A stretch of DNA of 64,000 nucleotides from an uncultured Alphaproteobacteria bacterium (GTDB taxonomy: Bacteria > Pseudomonadota > Alphaproteobacteria > CAAHEQ01 > UBA3637): NCBI GenBank assembly GCA_944392795.1, contig CALXXX010000027.1, positions 28,854 through 92,853 on the forward strand, given 5' to 3'. The translations under genes and the position numbers were made by a program. The notes beneath the pieces are model-generated. The model was not told where the DNA came from and did no database searches. It saw nothing but the letters and a program-made list of their open reading frames with translations. Within the stretch, counting starts at the first letter, position 1. Every line of letters begins with the position of its first letter. Positions 47,025 to 55,846 of this stretch are shown in pieces.

Positions 47025-47294
47025 TTACATACCCTTTTTTGCTGCAATATATGCTGCCAATGATGAAACACTTTGAAAATGTTTTTTATTATCAGCGTTT
47101 CCAGCCTCAAATGATACGCCGTATTTTTTCTTAATAGCCATACCCAGCTCTAATGCATCAATGGAATCCAATCCTAAACCATCCCCAAACAAAGGAGCAT
47201 TTGTATCTATATCAGCCGGTGTGATATCTTCCAAATCCAAGGCGCTGATAATGAGTGTTTTCAGTTCATTTTCTAATTGTGTTTGTGTCATCAT
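47025..47294 (-). CDS. Acyl carrier protein (first)
   Basis: Eighty-nine residues with the phosphopantetheine site in GLGLDSIDALELGM. It starts MMTQTQLENEL, so either Met may be used. It lies 2 bp before the second carrier, a pair typical of aryl-polyene clusters. Confidence 0.9.
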   Translation of the reverse strand: MMTQTQLENELKTLIISALDLEDITPADIDTNAPLFGDGLGLDSIDALELGMAIKKKYGVSFEAGNADNKKHFQSVSSLAAYIAAKKGM

Positions 47295-47352
47295 ACAATC
47301 CTATGTTATTTTTTGCTCATCCTAGAAAAATCAAGCTTATCTGTCAAGCTTT

Positions 47353-48084
47353 TTATTCCAAAATCTGGCTTTTTAAAGCAGCTGTCAGACGTCTTGCATT
47401 TTGAGCTGATGACAGTTGAGAATTTTTAAAAAAAGCTGGATTAATGTGTCCTTTTACTTCAAATGTATATAAAACTCGATGGTCGGAAACATCCCACCAA
47501 GGTTGATTTTTTCCCAAAATAGGCGGTGATACACGAACACGAACAGGCCTTAAAAAAGCCCCTGTTTCCAAGGCTAATCGAGCAGCGCCTCTATGAAAAA
47601 CAGAACTGGCTCCGCTTCTGGTTCCCTCCGGAAAAATCAGAATATTATATCCAGCCTCCAATAATTCTGAAACTTCTCGAAGCAAAATATCGGGGGGTAA
47701 GTCATTAACTAAATGAGCAGTATGTACTATTCGTCTTAGCAGAAAATTTCGACCAAGACTACTTTTAACAATACAAACAGGCTTTGGCGTTTGTGCAACC
47801 AACAAAACAACATCTATCAAACTCGGATGGTTAGCAACAATCAAAGAACCCCTTTCATGTTGAAGTTTTTTTAATTGTCGTCCTCGAACACCTATTAATC
47901 CCGTACCAACCATTAAACCGACAAAAACACGCCATAATTGACGATTAACAGAAACAGAAATATAACGACGTTTATTTTTCGGAAACAAAGGTAAAAAAAT
48001 AACCAAAAAAAATCCAAAAAGAAGACTTCCTAAACCAAAAACACTAAAACAAAAACCGGCTAATATGGAACGAAACCAACGCAT
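47353..48084 (-). CDS. Lysophospholipid-type acyltransferase (PlsC family)
   Basis: The 243-residue membrane-bound acyltransferase has an N-terminal helix, the H-x4-D motif as NHPSLID and the second block IFPEGTRSG. The start at 48084 (MRWFRSILAG) follows the stop of the preceding gene. In this cluster it probably acylates the lipid anchor of the polyene. A 58-bp gap separates it from the carriers. Confidence 0.87.
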   Translation of the reverse strand: MRWFRSILAGFCFSVFGLGSLLFGFFLVIFLPLFPKNKRRYISVSVNRQLWRVFVGLMVGTGLIGVRGRQLKKLQHERGSLIVANHPSLIDVVLLVAQTPKPVCIVKSSLGRNFLLRRIVHTAHLVNDLPPDILLREVSELLEAGYNILIFPEGTRSGASSVFHRGAARLALETGAFLRPVRVRVSPPILGKNQPWWDVSDHRVLYTFEVKGHINPAFFKNSQLSSAQNARRLTAALKSQILE

Positions 48085-48085
48085 C

Positions 48086-48712
48086 TTACTTACTTCTTTC
48101 AAAACTCAATAAACAACCGGAAAGTTGACTATTCTTTTTCTGCCAAAAACGAAATAACTCTGATGCTGTTATAGCTGTTGAATTTGAGCCTATTTTCCAT
48201 TTATACATAGAACCAGACTCTATTTTTAAAGCTAACGCATGTGTCTCAAATGGATGAGGATAAACAGATTGATAAAAATCGGGAACAGATTCTTCAGCAT
48301 AAACCAATATTGCTCCTTCAGGCATCATCAAAGCTTCTAACAAACCCACTTCCAAAGTGCTTTCATCTGCGGCAACCGCTGTGTAAGGTGCTTGATTTTT
48401 CTCGACCAATGACAAAACGCCCGGTGTTGCGTTATGAACGGCCAAACTAAATCCGGCAGGAGAAACTGTTCCCTCTGTGCATAACTCTCGCAATAAACGA
48501 AATGTTTGACGCCATTCTCCATGTCGGGAAGCAAAAACAACAGGTTGACCTTGACTTCCTCCGATATCTGACACAACCTTTAAGGCTGCTTTTTCCAACA
48601 AACTTAACTTACGACGCAATAAAGAAGGAACAAAAGACACATCAGGAACAAGTTCTTCTGGCGTTGCTTGCCAAAAGGAGGCTTTCGAAATAGAAAAAAA
48701 GCTATCTTTCAT
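48086..48712 (-). CDS. Ketoacyl-synthase N-terminal-like protein without active-site Cys
   Basis: The 208-residue protein matches the short ketosynthase-like family (Ketoacyl-synt_2 type) found in aryl-polyene clusters: PVVFASRHGEWRQTFRLL and SLAVHNATPGVLSLV. The latter sits where a real ketosynthase has its Cys, and none is present here. Such proteins pair with a full ketosynthase and may set chain length. It is first in the minus-strand operon, from a promoter that overlaps the plus-strand one. Confidence 0.8.
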   Translation of the reverse strand: MKDSFFSISKASFWQATPEELVPDVSFVPSLLRRKLSLLEKAALKVVSDIGGSQGQPVVFASRHGEWRQTFRLLRELCTEGTVSPAGFSLAVHNATPGVLSLVEKNQAPYTAVAADESTLEVGLLEALMMPEGAILVYAEESVPDFYQSVYPHPFETHALALKIESGSMYKWKIGSNSTAITASELFRFWQKKNSQLSGCLLSFERSK

Positions 48713-48713
48713 A

Positions 48714-48777
48714 TTGAAATTCTGTGTTGTTTCGATTATAACTGTAGGCAGTATAACATAAAAATAATGGTTGACAA
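48714..48777. promoter_or_regulatory. Overlapping divergent promoters of aryl-polyene cluster
   Basis: Plus strand: TTGAAA (48714-48719), 17 bp, TATAAC (48737-48742). Minus strand: TTGTCA (48777-48772), 16 bp, TATACT (48755-48750). The two -10 boxes are only 7 bp apart and each polymerase would cover the other's start point, so binding should be mutually exclusive. Confidence 0.55.
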
Positions 48778-48779
48778 CG

Positions 48780-49346
48780 ATGAATCTAAAATTTTGGGTC
48801 GGATTAAGCTGTTTTCTGTTTATAACAGCTTGCACAAGTTTAAAGCCGACACCGGTTTATCTGACACAAGAAACTAATCCTGTTGACCTTATTCAACCTG
48901 AAGTTTTTTTAAATAAAACTCCCTTTTTAATGATACATCATATAACAACTCATTATCAAAACCAGGTTCATGAAGTAGATGGTATCTTAGAACGAACGCC
49001 AGAACAATTACGCATGATAATGACAAGCCCTATGGGGCGATTGTTTACTTTAAATTGGACATTAGATAATCAAATCATTTTCAAAAAAGGCTTATTGCCA
49101 CCGGTTCAAATCAATCCTTCCTATCTGTTGATGGATATCACTTTGATTTATGGCGATTTAGCGGATTTACAAAATCATTTTAAGGAACCTTGGAAGCTGA
49201 CACAAAAAGGACTAAAAAGAACATTAACTTATCGTCATCAACCTATATTGGATATTACTTATTCTCAAAAAGATCCTTTCAAAAGCGACATTTCTTTTAT
49301 CAGTCATTCGCATGGTTATTCCTATGAATTAACGAGGCAACCATGA
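48780..49346 (+). CDS. DUF3261-type lipoprotein of aryl-polyene cluster
   Basis: The 188-residue lipoprotein has signal and lipobox in LSCFLFITACTS. It then has a LolB/DUF3261-like pattern (VHEVDGILERTPEQLRMIM, SPMGRLFTLNW, LLMDITLIYGDL). It may receive the product at the outer membrane. The ATG at 48780 is preferred to an earlier TTG because it puts the basic residue directly before the hydrophobic segment. ATGA overlap with the next gene. Confidence 0.8.
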   Translation: MNLKFWVGLSCFLFITACTSLKPTPVYLTQETNPVDLIQPEVFLNKTPFLMIHHITTHYQNQVHEVDGILERTPEQLRMIMTSPMGRLFTLNWTLDNQIIFKKGLLPPVQINPSYLLMDITLIYGDLADLQNHFKEPWKLTQKGLKRTLTYRHQPILDITYSQKDPFKSDISFISHSHGYSYELTRQP

Positions 49347-50488
49347 AACCTGTTTTAACTGCTCTTGGAATTCTTTGTGCCTTAGGAAGTGGAGATCAAA
49401 TTCTGCCTCGCGCTCTGAAAGGAGATATATCCGGTATGAAGCCAACTTCCGGTGTTTTTCCTAACAAGAAACCACCCTTTGGTTATGTAAAAGAAAATCT
49501 ACCTTTAGCCGACGGACTAAGATGTAATCAGTTATTACTAGCTGCTTATAAACAAATAAAAGACAAAGTCGAACAAGCAAAAGCAACTTATGGAGCAGAA
49601 CGTATCGGACTTGTCATCGGAACCAGTAACACTGGTGTAGAAGAAAGTCAAAAATTTATTCATGAATGGTTAGAAACAGGAAATAAACCGGCTGCTTTTC
49701 GTTTTGAAATGCTGGAACTGGGCATGAGTGCTCTTTTTCTTAAAAAAACAGCCGAAATTAAAGGACCGGCTTGGGCTGTTTCAACAGCCTGTTCTTCCAG
49801 TGCTAAAGCTTTTGTTTCAGCTCGCAGATTATTAGAGTTAGATTTATGCGATGCCGTCTTAACAGGAGGCGCAGATAGTTTTTGTCAATTTGCACTGCAT
49901 GGATTTGATGCTCTTCAATCTTTAGACGAAAAGCAAAGCCGTCCTATGCGTGCAGGACGTGCCGGTATTAACTTGGGAGAAGGAGCCGCTTTATTTTTAA
50001 TGGAAAAAACAGGTATTGGTCCTCGTCTTCTTGGTGCCGGAGAAAGTTCGGATGCTTATCATTTAACGGCCCCAGATCCAACAGGAAACGGCGCACAAAC
50101 AGCAATGATGGCAGCTTTAAAAGATGCTGGTTTAACTGCTGATGAAATCGACTTTATTAACCTGCACGGAACAGGAACGGAACAAAATGATGCAATGGAA
50201 AGCAAAGCTGTTTTTAACTTATTTGCCGATCGTGTTCCTGCCGCATCAACAAAACCATTAACCGGACACACTTTAGGAGCAAGCGGTGCAATAGAAGCTG
50301 GATTATCTTGGTTGATGTTACGCCGCGGCCACGGACTGATTCCACATGTATCCGAAGGAAAAACAGATTTCAATTTATCTCCGATTAAATTATCTCAAGG
50401 AGAAGATTTACCAGTAAAACGGATTTTAAGTAACTCCTTTGCTTTTGGCGGTAGTAATGCTGCTTTGATTTTAGGAAACATGCCATGA
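49343..50488 (+). CDS. Beta-ketoacyl-ACP synthase (first)
   Basis: The 381-residue complete ketosynthase has active-site Cys in VSTACSSSAKAF and catalytic His residues in NLHGTGTEQND and KPLTGHTLGASG. It elongates the polyene by decarboxylative condensation with malonyl-ACP. Overlaps of 4 bp on both sides show tight coupling with the lipoprotein and dehydratase genes. Confidence 0.93.
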   Translation: MKPVLTALGILCALGSGDQILPRALKGDISGMKPTSGVFPNKKPPFGYVKENLPLADGLRCNQLLLAAYKQIKDKVEQAKATYGAERIGLVIGTSNTGVEESQKFIHEWLETGNKPAAFRFEMLELGMSALFLKKTAEIKGPAWAVSTACSSSAKAFVSARRLLELDLCDAVLTGGADSFCQFALHGFDALQSLDEKQSRPMRAGRAGINLGEGAALFLMEKTGIGPRLLGAGESSDAYHLTAPDPTGNGAQTAMMAALKDAGLTADEIDFINLHGTGTEQNDAMESKAVFNLFADRVPAASTKPLTGHTLGASGAIEAGLSWLMLRRGHGLIPHVSEGKTDFNLSPIKLSQGEDLPVKRILSNSFAFGGSNAALILGNMP

Positions 50489-50946
50489 TATTTACACCTG
50501 AAAATACTTTACCTCATAAACCACCTATGTTACTCATTCATCGAATAACGGCTTACAATATTGAAAATGAAACAATTGAAGCACAAGTTGATATTTCACC
50601 TAAAAGTTTGTTTTACGATACACAACAAAATGGTGTGCCTGCCTATATTGCGTTAGAATATATGGCTCAAACAGTTGGATGTTTCGCCGGAATTCATGAT
50701 TTAACACAAATACCACCACAAAAACCAAAGGTTGGTTTTGTCCTGGGAACTCGTAAATGGCACACGACGGTGAAATTTCTTTCTTCTGGAACTTACACCA
50801 TTAAAGCAAAAACCCTTTTTTTTGATGAAGAGATTGCTTCTTTTGATATAACATTGTATGATGACCAAGGAAAATCTTTGTGTCAAGCCGTTTTAAATGC
50901 TTATCGGCCACAAGATTTAAAACGTTTTAAGGAAGAACACGCATGA
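50485..50946 (+). CDS. Hotdog-fold 3-hydroxyacyl-ACP dehydratase (ApeP-like)
   Basis: The 153-residue protein matches the dehydratase found beside FabG in aryl-polyene clusters. It begins with FTPENTLPHKPPMLLIHRI, in which the HKPPMLLI text matches FabZ-type starts. YIALEYMAQTVGCFAGIHDL gives the hotdog helix with a Glu in the catalytic position. It likely works with the dehydratase domain fused to the ligase. Overlaps fabG-like gene by 4 bp. Confidence 0.87.
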   Translation: MIFTPENTLPHKPPMLLIHRITAYNIENETIEAQVDISPKSLFYDTQQNGVPAYIALEYMAQTVGCFAGIHDLTQIPPQKPKVGFVLGTRKWHTTVKFLSSGTYTIKAKTLFFDEEIASFDITLYDDQGKSLCQAVLNAYRPQDLKRFKEEHA

Positions 50947-51668
50947 CAAAAACTGTTCTGATTACAGGCGCAAGCCGCGGTATAGGAAAAGCTATTGCTT
51001 TGTATTTAGCTCCTCTTGATTATGAGCTGGTATTAACATACCACACGAATGAATCGGCAGCAAAAGAAACTTTGTCTGAAGTCAAAGCTTTAGGTGGACA
51101 AGCTCGATTAATGCAATTGGATATTTCACACCGTTCAGATTGTCAACGGCGTTTATCCGAAGATATAGAAAAAAACGGTGTTTATTATGGCATTGTTTGT
51201 AATGCTGGTATAGCAGAAGACGCTCCCTTTCCTTTATTAGAAGGAGACATGTGGGATCATGTCATAGATACAAATTTAGATGGTTTTTATAATATTTTAC
51301 ATCCAGTTGTTATGCCGATGATAGAAAATCGTATTCGAGGTCGTATTATTGCACTTTCCTCTATTTCAGGCATTATAGGAAATCGCGGTCAAGTTAATTA
51401 CAGTGCGGCTAAAGCGGGCATTATTGGTGCTTCTAAAGCCTTAGCTGTTGAACTTGCAAAGCATAAAATTACCGTTAATTGCATAGCTCCTGGAATTATT
51501 GAAACAGATATGACAAAAAACTTACCGATAGAAGAAGTCAAAAAAATAATTCCGGCCCGACGCCTCGGAACAGGTCGAGAAGTCGCCAGTCTTGTTGCTT
51601 ACTTACTGAGTGAAGACGCAGCTTACTTAACTCGCCAAGTTATCTCAGTAAATGGAGGCATGATCTAA
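50943..51668 (+). CDS. 3-ketoacyl-ACP reductase (FabG-like)
   Basis: The 241-residue short-chain dehydrogenase has NADPH motif TGASRGIGKAIA, NAG motif CNAGIAED, and catalytic Ser in LSSISGIIG. Tyr/Lys are in YSAAKAG, and the closing VISVNGGMI is typical of FabG. It reduces the keto group in each polyene cycle. The last base is shared with the next start. Confidence 0.95.
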   Translation: MTKTVLITGASRGIGKAIALYLAPLDYELVLTYHTNESAAKETLSEVKALGGQARLMQLDISHRSDCQRRLSEDIEKNGVYYGIVCNAGIAEDAPFPLLEGDMWDHVIDTNLDGFYNILHPVVMPMIENRIRGRIIALSSISGIIGNRGQVNYSAAKAGIIGASKALAVELAKHKITVNCIAPGIIETDMTKNLPIEEVKKIIPARRLGTGREVASLVAYLLSEDAAYLTRQVISVNGGMI

Positions 51669-52900
51669 TGCGGCGTGTTGTCATTACAGGAATGGGCGTT
51701 GTGAGTGCTTTAGGAACAGGTCTCCACTCGTTTCAAGAACGCCTTCATGTTCTTCAAAATGCTGTTCAAAAAATGCCTGATTTAGAAACTTACAAGGGGT
51801 TAAATGCTCATTTAGCGGCTCTGGTACAAGGATTTACAACTCCTGAATATTTCACGCGTAAAGTGATACGAACAATGGGTCCCATGTCAATAATGGCCGT
51901 TGTTTCTGCTGAAGAAGCTTTAGAACAAGCAGGTCTTACCGGAGATCCTATTCTACAAAATGGACGAACTGGCGTTGCTTATGGTTCTTCTTCCGGTTCG
52001 ATAGAAACGATTGTAGATTTTTATTCTATGATTCTTACACATGAAGTTCGTCATGTTACCTCTTCTACTTATATTAAAATGATGCCGCAAACTTGCGCGG
52101 TTAATTTATCTCTTTATTTTAAAACAACCGGACGGTTATATCCGACAGGAACAGCCTGCACTTCAGGTAGTTTAGCCATCGGATATGCTTATGAAGCCAT
52201 TAAATTTGGTTTACAAGATATCATGATTGCCGGTGGCGCAGAAGAATTCAGCCCAACACAAGTCGCTGTATTTGATACACTTTATGCAACCAGCACAAAA
52301 AATGACACACCGACATTAACCCCTGCTCCGTTTGATAAAGACAGAGACGGACTTGTCATTGGAGAAGGCGCTGGAACTTTGATTTTAGAAGAATATGAAC
52401 ACGCTAAAAAACGGGGAGCTCCTATCTTAGCAGAAGTTGTCGGTTTTGGCAGTAATACAGACGGTGTTCACATCACTCAACCAACACCTGAGACAATGCA
52501 GTTATCTTTAAAAGCAGCTCTAAAAAATGCAAGTCTGAACGCTGAAGATATCGGTTATATCAACGCGCATGGAACAGCAACACAACAAGGGGATATTGCG
52601 GAAAGTCAAGCAACTTTTGCTGTTTTTGGTCAAAAAACACCTATCAGTACTTTAAAAAGTTATGTCGGACATACTTTAGGTGCTTGCGGTGCATTAGAAG
52701 CTGCTGCTTCTATTTTAATGCAACACGAAGGCTGGTTTATCCCAAACTTAAATTTAAAAAACGTTGATCCTGCTTGCGCACCTTTAGATTACATTATGGG
52801 CGAAGGACGTGAAATAAAAGCGCCTTTTGTCATGAGTAATAACTTTGCTTTCGGAGGTATTAACACATCTTTGATTTTTAAACAAATAAAGGAGGAATAA
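51668..52900 (+). CDS. Beta-ketoacyl-ACP synthase (second)
   Basis: The 410-residue KAS I/II-type enzyme has active-site Cys in TGTACTSGSLAIGYAY and His residues in NAHGTATQQGD and SYVGHTLGACGA. With the other complete ketosynthase and the short Cys-less homologue, the cluster has the usual set for aryl-polyene elongation and initiation. The Ser-for-Ser neighbour change (TACTSG rather than TACSSS) separates it from the first enzyme. Confidence 0.93.
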   Translation: MRRVVITGMGVVSALGTGLHSFQERLHVLQNAVQKMPDLETYKGLNAHLAALVQGFTTPEYFTRKVIRTMGPMSIMAVVSAEEALEQAGLTGDPILQNGRTGVAYGSSSGSIETIVDFYSMILTHEVRHVTSSTYIKMMPQTCAVNLSLYFKTTGRLYPTGTACTSGSLAIGYAYEAIKFGLQDIMIAGGAEEFSPTQVAVFDTLYATSTKNDTPTLTPAPFDKDRDGLVIGEGAGTLILEEYEHAKKRGAPILAEVVGFGSNTDGVHITQPTPETMQLSLKAALKNASLNAEDIGYINAHGTATQQGDIAESQATFAVFGQKTPISTLKSYVGHTLGACGALEAAASILMQHEGWFIPNLNLKNVDPACAPLDYIMGEGREIKAPFVMSNNFAFGGINTSLIFKQIKEE

Positions 52901-53323
52901 ATGAAAAAATCAATCATCGCCGTAGGTTTAACATTAATGCTAGCCGCTTGCCATCCTGGCATCGGAACAACAATGCGTCCTATTCAAGAAGATTTAAATT
53001 CTGATTTAGCTCGTCAAAAACTCAACCCAACAATTGCTTTATCCTTCAGTCAAGGTGCTGTTCCCGGACAAAACCTAGGAACTTATGTATCAAATAAAAA
53101 AACAAACTCAAGTAATAAAGATGCACCTGAAGCCTGTCGAATTGCTTTTATTTCTGCTTTAATTTCCTTACAAAACAGAGCAGCACAATTAGGTGGAAAT
53201 GCTGTTGTTAATATTCACAGCTATTATAAGAAAAATCCTGTTTATAATTCTTCTTACTATCAATGTGAAGATGGTTTCTGGATGTCCGGTGTTGCTTTAC
53301 GAGGAACTGTCGTTCGCCGATAA
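52901..53323 (+). CDS. Small lipoprotein at end of aryl-polyene operon
   Basis: The 140-residue protein has a lipobox (LMLAACHPG). Its mature part is of the YbjQ/DUF4156-like kind: CRIAFISALISLQNRAAQLGGNAVVNIHSYYK, with a pair of cysteines (EACRIAF and YYQCEDGFW). Small lipoproteins of this kind close many aryl-polyene operons and are sometimes mislabelled as excinuclease subunits. It starts right after the ketosynthase stop codon, with AGGAGG. Confidence 0.75.
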   Translation: MKKSIIAVGLTLMLAACHPGIGTTMRPIQEDLNSDLARQKLNPTIALSFSQGAVPGQNLGTYVSNKKTNSSNKDAPEACRIAFISALISLQNRAAQLGGNAVVNIHSYYKKNPVYNSSYYQCEDGFWMSGVALRGTVVRR

Positions 53324-53327
53324 AAAA

Positions 53328-53356
53328 TTGACAAAATTTTAAATATAAGTTATACT
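53328..53356 (+). promoter_or_regulatory. Strong sigma70 promoter of HD-like gene
   Basis: TTGACA (53328-53333), 17-bp spacer, TATACT (53351-53356); CAGGAGG precedes the ATG at 53387. Confidence 0.8.
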
Positions 53357-53386
53357 ATCCTTCAGTTAAATGAACAGGAGGATAGT

Positions 53387-53986
53387 ATGACACCTTTAGA
53401 AAATAAATGTTTACATCAAGCAGAAAAATTACATGCCGGCGTTGTTTACGGCGGTGGTCTTGTTATGTTGGATCAGGTCAAAGGAACATATGATTTAGTC
53501 GCACGTAATTCTATGTTAATTGATAAAGAAAAAGAAAACGCATTATGTGCTGCTCTTCTTCATAAATGTTGGGAAACAAAAAGAATCGCTCCGGGTGTTC
53601 AACCAATGACAATGGACGAGGTTGAAAAATATACAAATAAAGATGTTCGTAAAATCGTTGAAGAATTAGCGAGTGAGCCTGAAGAAGATAAAAATCAAAC
53701 AAAAACGGAACAATGGAAAGTCAAAGCCGAATGGGCAAAAAAATTAAGTCCTGCTGCTCAAGAAATCTTACTGGCTGAAAAAATCCAAAACTTTGAAGTT
53801 TCAAGAGATAAACCTAATCCCAAAAAGCCTTTAGAATGGCATATGGAATATTTTCAAACCAGAATGTTGTTAGTCGAAGCGATTAAAAACACAAATGAAG
53901 TTTTATATCGTAAGGCTTTACAAACTAAAAATGAAGGAATGGCTGTTATAAAGCTGTTAATGTCAGAAAAACAAAAGGAATATTAA
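53387..53986 (+). CDS. Degenerate HD-domain protein (SpoT/HD_4-like without HD)
   Basis: The 199-residue protein follows the pattern of the HD hydrolase domain of Rel/SpoT enzymes: NALCAALLHKCWETK where the family has A-x-LLHD-x-x-ED-T, DEVEKYTNKDVRKIVEELAS, and ILLAEKIQNFEVSRD in the position of the second Asp (LAD-x-x-x-N). The metal-binding His-Asp pair reads His-Lys and the later Asp reads Glu. Hydrolysis of (p)ppGpp is therefore unlikely, and a regulatory role is possible. It has its own strong promoter and terminator. Confidence 0.5.
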   Translation: MTPLENKCLHQAEKLHAGVVYGGGLVMLDQVKGTYDLVARNSMLIDKEKENALCAALLHKCWETKRIAPGVQPMTMDEVEKYTNKDVRKIVEELASEPEEDKNQTKTEQWKVKAEWAKKLSPAAQEILLAEKIQNFEVSRDKPNPKKPLEWHMEYFQTRMLLVEAIKNTNEVLYRKALQTKNEGMAVIKLLMSEKQKEY

Positions 53987-54000
53987 TTTCCTTTAAAAGA

Positions 54001-54033
54001 AAAAAAGCCCTAGCTTTTAGCGGGGCTTTTTTT
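54001..54033 (+). terminator. Terminator after HD-like gene
   Basis: AGCCC/GGGCT stem with a Ts-rich loop, flanked by an A-run and a T-run; can act in both directions. The next 130 bp to parB hold nothing recognisable. Confidence 0.75.
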
Positions 54034-54162
54034 AAAAGATAAACATTCTATTATTTGTTGATAAAAAAACAGAATAAAAACATCTAACATATTGAATTAA
54101 ATATATAATATTATTATTTCAATGTTTAATTTAGAAAAAAATTTATAACTAAATATACGTTT

Positions 54163-55056
54163 TTATGATTCTATTTCTCCACCGGTTGTTAACCTTTGTA
54201 AAACAGCATCTAATTTTTCCAAACTATTACAAAAGATTGTTATTTTTCCGTTTTTACCGCTCCATTTGATAGAAACACCTGTTTTTAATAAAGAGGATAA
54301 TTCAGCTTCAAGCGCCATTATATCACTATCTTTTTTTCCGCTTGAAGAAGATGTAGCCGAAGATGTTCTACTTTTCTTTTCACCTTCCGTCATCGCCAGA
54401 GCTTCTGTTTGACGAACATTTAAGCCCTGCTCTACAACCTTTTGAGCTAATTTTTCAGGGTTCTTTGCATTCAACAAAGCGCGCGCATGTCCTGCAGAAA
54501 TCTGACCTTTTTCAAGATAGTCTTTAACAAAATCCGGTAATTCCAGTAAACGCATCATATTTGCCACATGACTACGACTTTTTCCAACAACTTTAGCTAA
54601 TTCTTCTTGCGTATGATGAAACTCTTGCAATAAACGGCGATAACCTTGAGCTTCCTCTAAAGGATTTAAATCTTGTCTTTGTAAATTCTCTATTAAAGCA
54701 ACTTCAAGTGTTTCTTTATCTGAAAAGTCTTTAACAATAACAGGAACTTCAGATAAACCAGCTTCCTTTGAAGCACGATAACGACGTTCACCTGCAATAA
54801 TCTCATATTTTCCATTAGATATAGAACGAACCAATAAAGGCTGTAAAACGCCCTTTTCTTTAATAGAAGCAACTAAATCAGCTAATTCTTCTTCTTCAAA
54901 CCGATGTCTTGGCTGAAAACGCCCAGGAATTAATTTATCTAAAGCAATTAATTCTATTCCTAATCCATGAGTAGAAGGAACAGATGTCGTTTCTTCTTCA
55001 ATTTCTCCTAAAATGGCACTTAAACCTTTACCTAAACCAATTTTATTTTTGTCCAT
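54163..55056 (-). CDS. parB: Chromosome partitioning protein ParB
   Basis: ParB is a CTP-dependent clamp that loads at parS and spreads to organise the origin. The 297-residue protein has the CTP-binding motifs (LIPGRFQPR, GERRYRASKEAGL with the arginine-rich box) and the helix-turn-helix that reads parS (TQEELAKVVGKSRSHVANM). Its C-terminal dimerisation domain is preceded by a Ser-rich linker. It overlaps parA by 14 bp. Confidence 0.96.
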   Translation of the reverse strand: MDKNKIGLGKGLSAILGEIEEETTSVPSTHGLGIELIALDKLIPGRFQPRHRFEEEELADLVASIKEKGVLQPLLVRSISNGKYEIIAGERRYRASKEAGLSEVPVIVKDFSDKETLEVALIENLQRQDLNPLEEAQGYRRLLQEFHHTQEELAKVVGKSRSHVANMMRLLELPDFVKDYLEKGQISAGHARALLNAKNPEKLAQKVVEQGLNVRQTEALAMTEGEKKSRTSSATSSSSGKKDSDIMALEAELSSLLKTGVSIKWSGKNGKITIFCNSLEKLDAVLQRLTTGGEIES

Positions 55057-55846
55057 TTTTCAATAGCTCCTTTTCTCTTTTTAAAAACTCAGCGGCTAAA
55101 CGAATATACGCTTGCGAGCCCGTACATTTCCAATCATACAATAAAACAGGTTTACCATGTGACGGAGCTTCCGGTATTCTGACATTACGCGGAATAAAAG
55201 CTTCATAAACTTTTTCTCCAAAAAAGCGTCTAACATCTTCTGAAACAGAAGTTGATAACCGACTTCGAGAATCAAACATCGTTAATAAAACGCCATGTAA
55301 ATCTAAACCAGGATTAAAGTTTTTCTTCACGCGTTCAATTGTTTTAATTAAATCCGCTACCCCTTCCAAAGCCAAGTACTCACATTGAATGGGAACAATA
55401 ACAGCATTTGAAGCAACTAAAGCATTAATTGTCAACAAGCCAACCGCTGGTGGACAATCAATAAAGACATAATCAAAATCTAATTCCGGCATATTTAAAG
55501 CATTTTTAAGGTAAAATTGAGGATTTTCAATATTTGATAATTCAATATCCAACCCTAATAATTCTTTACTGGACGGTAAAACATATAAGTATGGAATTTT
55601 TGTTTCAACAACAGAGCTTTGAATACTATCCTGACCAGTTAAGACAGTATACGCATTATGTGTTTTACCTTGACGAGAAAGTCCTAAACTCACTGTTGCA
55701 TTTCCTTGAGCATCTAAGTCAATTAATAAAACTTTCTTTTTTAAAGAAGACACAGCCGTTGCTAAATTAACAGCGGTTGTTGTTTTACCTACGCCTCCTT
55801 TTTGATTAGCAATTGAAAAAACACGTGCTTTATGTTGTTCAGTCAT
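55043..55846 (-). CDS. parA: Chromosome partitioning ATPase ParA
   Basis: The 267-residue deviant-Walker ATPase has KGGVGKTTTAVN, VLLIDLDAQGNA and FIDCPPAVGLL. It forms DNA-bound gradients that move ParB-origin complexes. It overlaps rsmG by 4 bp, in the classical rsmG-parA-parB order. Confidence 0.97.
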   Translation of the reverse strand: MTEQHKARVFSIANQKGGVGKTTTAVNLATAVSSLKKKVLLIDLDAQGNATVSLGLSRQGKTHNAYTVLTGQDSIQSSVVETKIPYLYVLPSSKELLGLDIELSNIENPQFYLKNALNMPELDFDYVFIDCPPAVGLLTINALVASNAVIVPIQCEYLALEGVADLIKTIERVKKNFNPGLDLHGVLLTMFDSRSRLSTSVSEDVRRFFGEKVYEAFIPRNVRIPEAPSHGKPVLLYDWKCTGSQAYIRLAAEFLKREKELLKNGQK

